A DNA stretch of 64,000 nucleotides from Phallus indusiatus. Taxonomy: Eukaryota > Basidiomycota > Agaricomycetes > Phallales > Phallaceae. The stretch covers positions 434,001 to 498,000 of the forward strand of contig JAQFWX010000007.1 in the NCBI GenBank assembly GCA_027605045.1, written 5' to 3'. The notes under the pieces are model-generated. The model ran no database searches. It saw only the letters and a list, made by a program, of their open reading frames with translations, and was not told the origin of the DNA. The translations under genes and the position numbers were made by a program. Below, piece after piece: positions 58,263-64,000 of this stretch (position 1 is its first letter; every line of letters starts with the position of its first letter).

Positions 58263-58272
58263 AGAACGTTCT
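58263..58272. promoter_or_regulatory. heat-shock element 2
   Basis: AGAACGTTCT is a perfect and palindromic HSE dimer, about 207 bp upstream of the Hsp20-2 ATG. Confidence 0.6.
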
Positions 58273-59075
58273 GTAAATTTTCAGTGACTTGAAGAACGAA
58301 ACACACTTAGTTTCAACACAAGTAGGCCAGTGAGTGCGGTCTCTGGAGACGGTGGAGTTCTGATACTCTTATGAATCTGACTTTAGCTTTAGATGACGAC
58401 GCCGAAAATGAAGGATTGCACTTCGCCTGAGAGTTTCAGACAAGACGCGTTTTGAGAAAGAGGAGAGCTTCTGTTGAAGAAGTGTTCACAGTTACCCGTG
58501 AAATATGTCTTGTATTGTCACACAAAACTCAACATGTATTACCAACGACTTAGATATTTTTGTCCGAAACGCCGTGTCGACAGGTTTACATCATTCGGAC
58601 TAGTACTCCACCTAACGTGGCTTCGCGAATGCGGATTCAAGCTCAAGGCTTTGTAAAACGCACCTAAAGGACATTAATAATTGGATTCCAACAATTTTAC
58701 CCATTAGTTTTGAGTTTGTATTGCGCCGTTGACAGTAGTCAAGTATGCCGTATTTCTGTAAACGTTCAACGTTCATTGATCTCCTTCATTTCGACATATT
58801 GGACGCTATTTTCGTTCGTAAACGGTTTCCTTCGCCAACACTCAAGACCCGAGTATTGTGTGGTCCCATTGACCATCACACCCTTACCAATGGATAGTGT
58901 CCAGTGGACGACTAAATTTTCAATCTCATCACAAAAACTGTTATTCACGCCAAATATAGACTTATACAACAATCAATGAATACTAAGCGTCGCCAGTGGT
59001 TTGCGATCTCAGAGAAGACAGCTAAAGCTTGTTTTCTGCCAGTGCAACGGCAAATCCACCTTCTTCTGCCCACTG
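58273..59075. other. intergenic, no gene seen
   Basis: This lies between the Hsp20-2 promoter and the 3' end of the DUF6533-like gene. Frames at 58474-59075 on both strands lack family resemblance. Confidence 0.45.
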
Positions 59076-60458
59076 CTATTGAACCTCAAACTCTATTGTC
59101 ACCGTTACTTGCGGCGAAGGATCACAAGAGTATTGGGTTTTCTTCGCTGCGTGGTGTAGGTTCAATATTAAACGGGTAGACTATATGTTAGGAGGCATGA
59201 ATGAGTAGCGAACCGACACTTCTTTTGTTATGCCATGACTTACACAAATACTAGAAAGACCATACGCCCATCTAATCTCATTTGATCAAAAAAATTGAAT
59301 GACATAACTAGCGCATTTTGTCTATGACTTACAAAGCAATTGACAGGCCTGCCGGATCGTGAACATGCAAAAGAATACCAGTAGTTAAAAAAAGTACTGC
59401 GATCCAAATTTTCAAAAACAAGATATAAGTAAACAGGTGGGAATGCGCTTACAAAACAGAATGAAAAACGCCCATGTTCCATCTCTCAAGAAAACGTTAT
59501 GCAGCCGTGAGCTGGAAAGTCCAGTTTTCCATGCTGCGAATTGCACTTGGGCAAATTTCGTAACGATGCAGATGAAGGCAATAGCTTCGAATGGAAGGTT
59601 AAGGAACCTTCCAAAGTACTTGATGTAGGTAATTATCAGAGTCTAATTTTTATCTACACTTACCACACATCGCCAAATATTCGAGGATATGATTTAAAAA
59701 TGCAACCCCCAAACAATTCAGGTATTGGTGAAGGAAAGTTATCCTTGACTGCCCGAAAACTGGGTAGGCCTGAAATCAGAAACGCCATTATCAAAATTTC
59801 ACCCAACACGTATCCTGAACAAAGTGTCCAGAATATGTATTTTGAACGTCCGTAAAACACGTATACTAAAAATGATTATCTGTTCAGGCACTCAAGAGAA
59901 AAAAAGAACATACCTCGTATTAGGAGGAGTATGTTTGAACACGCTGTGACAATAGTGCCACTTATCGGAACGTACCATATAACTGCTGTGCACAGGTTGG
60001 CGTTTATATCCACGAAAAAACCGAAAGTAGCACCGCTGTAAAATGTCAGACCCACTTTCAAACCAGCCAGCCAAAACTTACCAAAAAAGTACAACGGCAA
60101 GATACCGAACCACGAAATATAAGATTTTGACGAAGGTCGTGTTGGATCTAGTGATAGGACTTTCTAACGGCATGATTTTAGGTTTGTAAGGACTACGCAC
60201 GACCAGATAAACTCCAACTAGTACACAATATTCAAATCATAATATCTTGCCTAGGGAATGAGACACTTACCTCCTCGTCAAGGGTCAAGAAAGCATTCCA
60301 GATAATGACGGTTGTGGATGTAACTATCAATAACACAATTTGTTCTTCGTATATTTATGAAAGTGAAAGTATATTTCCTTACCGATATTGAACGATATTG
60401 GTAGAAAGGAAGGAAGTGCGTGAACGGCCTGTAACTCTTGTGGAGTCAGAGAATCCAT
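59076..60458 (-). CDS. DUF6533-type multi-pass membrane protein
   Basis: About eight exons are inferred. Blocks in order: MDSLTPQELQAVHALPSFLP, TTVIIWNAFLTLDEE, LEFIWS, TTFVKILYFVVRYLAVVLFW, DINANLCTAVIWYVPISGTI, VTACSNILLLIR, VFYGRSKYIFWTLCSGYVLG, the EILIMAFLISGLPSF helix, LNLPFEAIAFICIVTKFAQV, a LTTGILLHVHDPAGLSIAL helix, and a last exon STRLILNLHHAAKK ending at 59076. The F/L-TLDEE-x-E-F-I-W motif and the LYGRS...FE.I.F...K order are the hallmark of the Agaricomycete DUF6533 seven-helix family, whose function is unknown. The last two junctions use an unusual GTATTTGT donor, inferred partly because the degraded copy keeps it. Confidence 0.75.
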
Positions 60459-61872
60459 ACCAAATTACGGCGAGAGAGAAATGTAGGGAGTAATAATATA
60501 ACTAGGGAAGGGTGTAAGCGTGTGGCACCTTCATTTGACTCAGCTCAGCTGAGAACCGCCAGCCGCGCGCCCATATATCACACTATTCAATTAACTAGTG
60601 TGGTGAGATCTCGCGTTCTTTATGGTGTGGGAACCTGAATCCAAAGACGTGGTGTTTGATCGATCACAAGAATCTTCTAGTAATGAAGAACAACGCTTGC
60701 GAATCAGAGGTGTTGATTGACATGACGAAAAGGAAAAGCGTATGGTGAGAAGCGAATACCATCTCACCCAACCTCAGAACGTTTCTCCATCTCAGCAAAG
60801 GCGCCGTTTCACCGTGGTTGCATACCATATTCTTAATGTGGCCAAGGTCGAAGGTGTACGGTACCTGAATTCGTTGTACCTCGTCTGTTGCAACTCCATC
60901 TCACGGAGGGACCTGTATGACATAACTCCCTTTTACGCTTCCAGTGCCATTATATCCTGTCAAAAGAGTCTATAGCAATCTTCGAAGTTTAGATTTAGAG
61001 GCCTACTCTTGAAATGAAACGAAAACAAAACTTGAACTTTTGCAAGGCTCAAGTTGAGAAGTAAAAAAGCACCGACGGCTAGCTCCGAGTAACCGCTAAT
61101 TTTTAGCACTAGGCGCTAGCAACTCGTTTATGAGGCGATAGTAGAGTGCCGCACGCGGCATGGACGTTCAGCAGAGCAGGTAAGCGCCGTTGCTGTGACA
61201 TCCATCGTCTCACACCTTCTGCTACATCACAGCAGACTTCGAGCCACTCTTTGAGCATCATTTCTCTTTCAATCTTTCTTTCCCACCCATCCCACTCCAG
61301 AGTACATCTCTCTTTTTTTGAACGGACTTCTTCACAACCCCCTCATTCTCTCCTTAAAACCTTCCTTTCCTCTTTCCTTTAGTCATACAAGAGCAAGGAC
61401 TCATCATTTTAGAACATCTCCCATGTACATAAAAGGAACTATAGAAACGCGTTTATCGTCTCGCAGTGACTAGAAAAGTCCAGTCGCGGAGGGAGGCCCG
61501 CCCACCCGAGCGGTCACCGGTCACCTCCCACTGCCGCACACCGAGTCTGTTGGTTCTCTCCCCTTCTCACAGGACTTCTCATCCATACCCTGACAGCAAC
61601 GACATCCGAAGAAGCTGGAATTCATTTGATCTATTATCCGCTAAAAGAAAACGAGTTGAGAAAAAAAAGATGTAAAAGTTGTTTTTGAAGTTACTCACAT
61701 CACGCGAGAGATTATGTTAGAGATGAACTTTCGTCAATTAGATGGTTAAGGTAACGGAGCATATGGTGATGAATTTTTATGAATTAAAGTGTACATGATG
61801 AGTGAAAGAAAGAAAGTAAAGCATGCGCTAGGGCTAAGAAGTAAACAAAAACGGACGTACTGTCAATCGGAT
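60459..61872. other. intergenic, no gene seen
   Basis: The 1.4 kb contains CT-rich leader-like sequence near 61220-61390 and a direct repeat GGTCACC-GGTCACC near 61513. No coding is supported. Confidence 0.45.
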
Positions 61873-62320
61873 TTACCACGATGAACTACTGTGATTTCTG
61901 TCCTTCTTCACGGAGGAGTTCCAGTTCAATATCAAACGCGTGCACTGAATTAACGTTAGAGAGGGGTATATATAAGGGTACAAATTTACTAATCGAATAC
62001 TCACACAAATACTGGGAAAGCAAAGCCAGTGGCAAATGATGAGTTATGCAGATAAATTCCAGTGAGCAAGAAAGTTACTGTGGTTCATTTAGACGCTTAT
62101 TATATGTAAGTCACCAAAAAAATGCATAAATGCTTACAGAACAAAATTGTAAAAACCCGTATTCCATCCCTGAGGAACTCTACGTATAAGAGAGTATGGA
62201 ACCCTTGTTTTCCATGCCCAGAATTGAAGTCTGGCGAACTGTGCGACAACACAAAAGCAATAACTTCGAATGCGAGCTCAAAGAAACTTTGAGGCGATTT
62301 CCATCAGTGATGTTCACCTA
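61873..62320 (-). pseudogene. degraded second copy of the DUF6533 gene (C-terminal half)
   Basis: The minus strand holds sequence homologous to the last exons of the gene at 59076-60458: FELAFEVIAF, a middle block QFARLQFWAWKT in a shifted frame, VEFLRDGIRVFTILF, then FLLTGIYLHNSS and CTRLILNWNSSVKKDRNH with a stop at 61873. The middle of one exon is out of frame with its ends, implying two compensating indels. No clear counterpart of the N-terminal helices is seen above 62.35 kb. It is probably a truncated duplicate. Confidence 0.65.
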
Positions 62321-62963
62321 CGTATGTGACTCCGAGTAAAGGTCAATTACAACGCAAAGCTATCTTCCCATCAAATTGTACAACCACGCAAGCTTGAAAA
62401 ATATCAGAAGTTTTAAAGCGGGCGGAGATAACTCAATACCTTACCAATAACAGACAAGAACAAGATAACGAACCTAATAGATATAGCATCATCACACGAG
62501 TAAATTTTGACGTTAAACCTAAACAGCGATAGCACATTCAAAAATTTATCGTCGTCTTTTTATTGCAGGTTACGCGATATCCCGCTGTGGATTTGAAATA
62601 CTTGAGCATGAATTTATGGAAGCACCGAGGATCGGGTTTATTTCAGTCCTTGTGGTGTCCGTATTCTTGCCTCGGATAAGGTACACGGTTGCAAAATCAG
62701 GCATCTGTATCATGTGGAATAGAATGGCGGTAGGGCTACTAGTAGGTAGACCATTTCTCATCTAAACATATGTATACAGTCTCAGTTTGAGTTTTATCGT
62801 ATGATTCTCTATTTAAAATTTGTGGAAACCCATATATATCTGTGGTATTCGTCTAAAAATCATATCTCTTTCTTAGCTTCGTGGAACTGCCTTTGTTTTG
62901 AAGGTACATTTTCCGATTTCAAACCGATCCTCTACCTCAAACTCTGACCGCCGTTTTAACTCA
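62321..62963. other. intergenic, no firm gene
   Basis: Promoter side of aegerolysin 5. A plus-strand frame near 62590-62763 (EAPRIGFISVLVVSVFLPRI) is hydrophobic and could be chance or part of the decayed DUF6533 region. Confidence 0.35.
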
Positions 62964-63498
62964 ATGACAACTGATCTTGCTAAGGCACTCGGGCACGCTC
63001 AATGGGTATCTTTCGATATCATAAACAAGAGTAAAACTCGTACCATAAAAGTCGTGCGTGTTTCTTTAACATACGGAAAATTTTACGCGAGTAAGTAATT
63101 TGACATATAGGTTCTCTCAATCTGAAATTTTGGCAGATAGCAAAGACAACGAAATTCCTGCGAGTCAAATAGAAAATAAGCTGATTCCGCCTGGTAGCAA
63201 TTATTCTATAAACTCCTGCGGGCGTGATTGGTCGCCCACTGGAACCACCGGATCCTTTGGACTGATCGATGATCAGTCCGGGGGTCAGGTTTGTGTCGTT
63301 CTATGGGATTGTCCTTTTGGCTACGACAACAGTTTGAAATTTCAACATTCCAGTCCCGGTTGGGCTGCCGTAGCGGATAGATTTAACCGTGGCAAAGATG
63401 GTGCGATTGGTGCCGGGACGCTTGCTTGCTATTATAGTCCGGAGGTATACACGATCTCTACTCAAGAAACACCTATCACTAAATCCCTTCTCCAGTAA
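62964..63498 (+). CDS. aegerolysin family protein 5
   Basis: Two exons (62964-63090, 63137-63498; 46-bp phase-1 intron) give 162 residues. Landmarks: MTTDLAKALGHAQWVSFDII, VSLTYGKFYA, DNEIPASQIENKLIPPG, INSCGRDWSPTGTTGSFGL, VLWDCPFGYDNS and ACYYSPEVYT. The second Trp of the WDCPW motif is Phe here. A C-terminal extension (ISTQETPITKSLLQ) passes the usual family end. It lies 28 kb from the main cluster and on the opposite strand, but keeps the intron at the same place and phase. Confidence 0.9.
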
Positions 63499-64000
63499 AA
63501 ATTGAGGTGGATCTCGAAGCAAACAATTTTTTTTCCCAAATTGCGCACACCTTTCGATAGTTGTGGTGTTTAGGATACGAACAATACTGAAAATCTGATT
63601 GTTTACATTTCATGGGTAACATACTTAACTCCGTAAGGTCCACCTGAAGCGATGACAATTGAGTGTATAGCGGTGATCGACTCGACTATCGACATTTTGG
63701 AACATTTCTGTGAACATCTTTTCGATTCCTAACTATCATCCACACTAGAGGTATAGGTTGAAACTTTTGATTCCAATTTCCAGTTGACGAAAATCGACTT
63801 CGGTAAGGGATGCAATCATGCAATTGCTTTAATCCAAATTCATAGCCTAGTAGTATTCCTACTTTGAATCACATTCGATTTTACAGCCAAAATTTGATTG
63901 AAAGAGGTCAATCTCAACAATGACTAAGAAGAGCGCAGTATGCTAGTAAAACAGGTTGCCTTTCCCGAACTTGAAGCCGGGCAGTATATGCGTACCAGAT
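63499..64000. other. window end, no gene seen
   Basis: 3' flank of aegerolysin 5. Stops occur in all frames and I see no splice-supported coding. Confidence 0.5.

Overview
The window looks like nuclear DNA of a filamentous basidiomycete, most likely an Agaricomycete (mushroom-forming fungus). Nearly every gene is broken by introns of about 50-90 bp with GT-AG borders. The families present (aegerolysins, DUF6533 membrane proteins, DUF7330, PLAC8 Cys-rich proteins, a fungal sulfotransferase-like protein, DUF2264, Som1) are typical of that group. I rebuilt gene models by joining open frames across splice sites and checking that the phases agree. Exon borders are predictions from sequence alone.

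Layout. 0-9.4 kb is gene-dense: a DUF7330 protein leaving the left edge (-), an OXLD1-type protein (-), ribosomal protein eL20 (+), a UBL3/MUB-type prenylated ubiquitin-fold protein (+), and a large single-pass membrane protein resembling the yeast vacuolar autophagy-termination factor Tag1 (+). 9.4-21 kb is gene-poor. It holds one conserved basidiomycete protein of unknown function (12.2-13.3 kb, -), an orphan C-terminal coding fragment (13.8-14.1 kb, -), then about 7 kb where I see no gene. 21.1-26.9 kb holds a five-exon PMP3 proteolipid (-), S-adenosylhomocysteinase (-), divergent Som1 (+), and two unrecognised genes.

28.5-34.5 kb is a cluster of aegerolysins. Four intact genes and one truncated, stop-containing relic all lie on the minus strand. 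Part of the cluster sits in an approximately 2.1-kb tandem segmental duplication, and a 29-bp minisatellite lies between the third and fourth genes. A fifth intact aegerolysin lies at 63 kb (+). All five have an intron in the same phase at the same place. No MACPF partner gene is visible.

36.3-44 kb: a DUF2264 (probable glycoside hydrolase) gene with an apparent frameshift (-), a small coiled-coil candidate (+), a sulfotransferase-like gene (-), a decayed initiator-tRNA-like sequence, and a maltose O-acetyltransferase (+). 45.4-58.1 kb: three PLAC8 proteins, two Hsp20 genes, class II fructose-bisphosphate aldolase and a DUF1275 membrane protein. 59-62.3 kb: a DUF6533 membrane protein and a degraded second copy.

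Housekeeping genes (eL20, SAHH, aldolase, Som1, UBL3) are interleaved with lineage-specific families that expand locally by duplication (aegerolysin, PLAC8, Hsp20, DUF6533). No pathway-type cluster is evident. The most unusual items are the aegerolysin cluster and its duplication history, a 12-bp MCB/CRE-like motif found three times, PLAC8 genes whose first coding exon is only the ATG, and the tRNA-iMet-like pseudogene.
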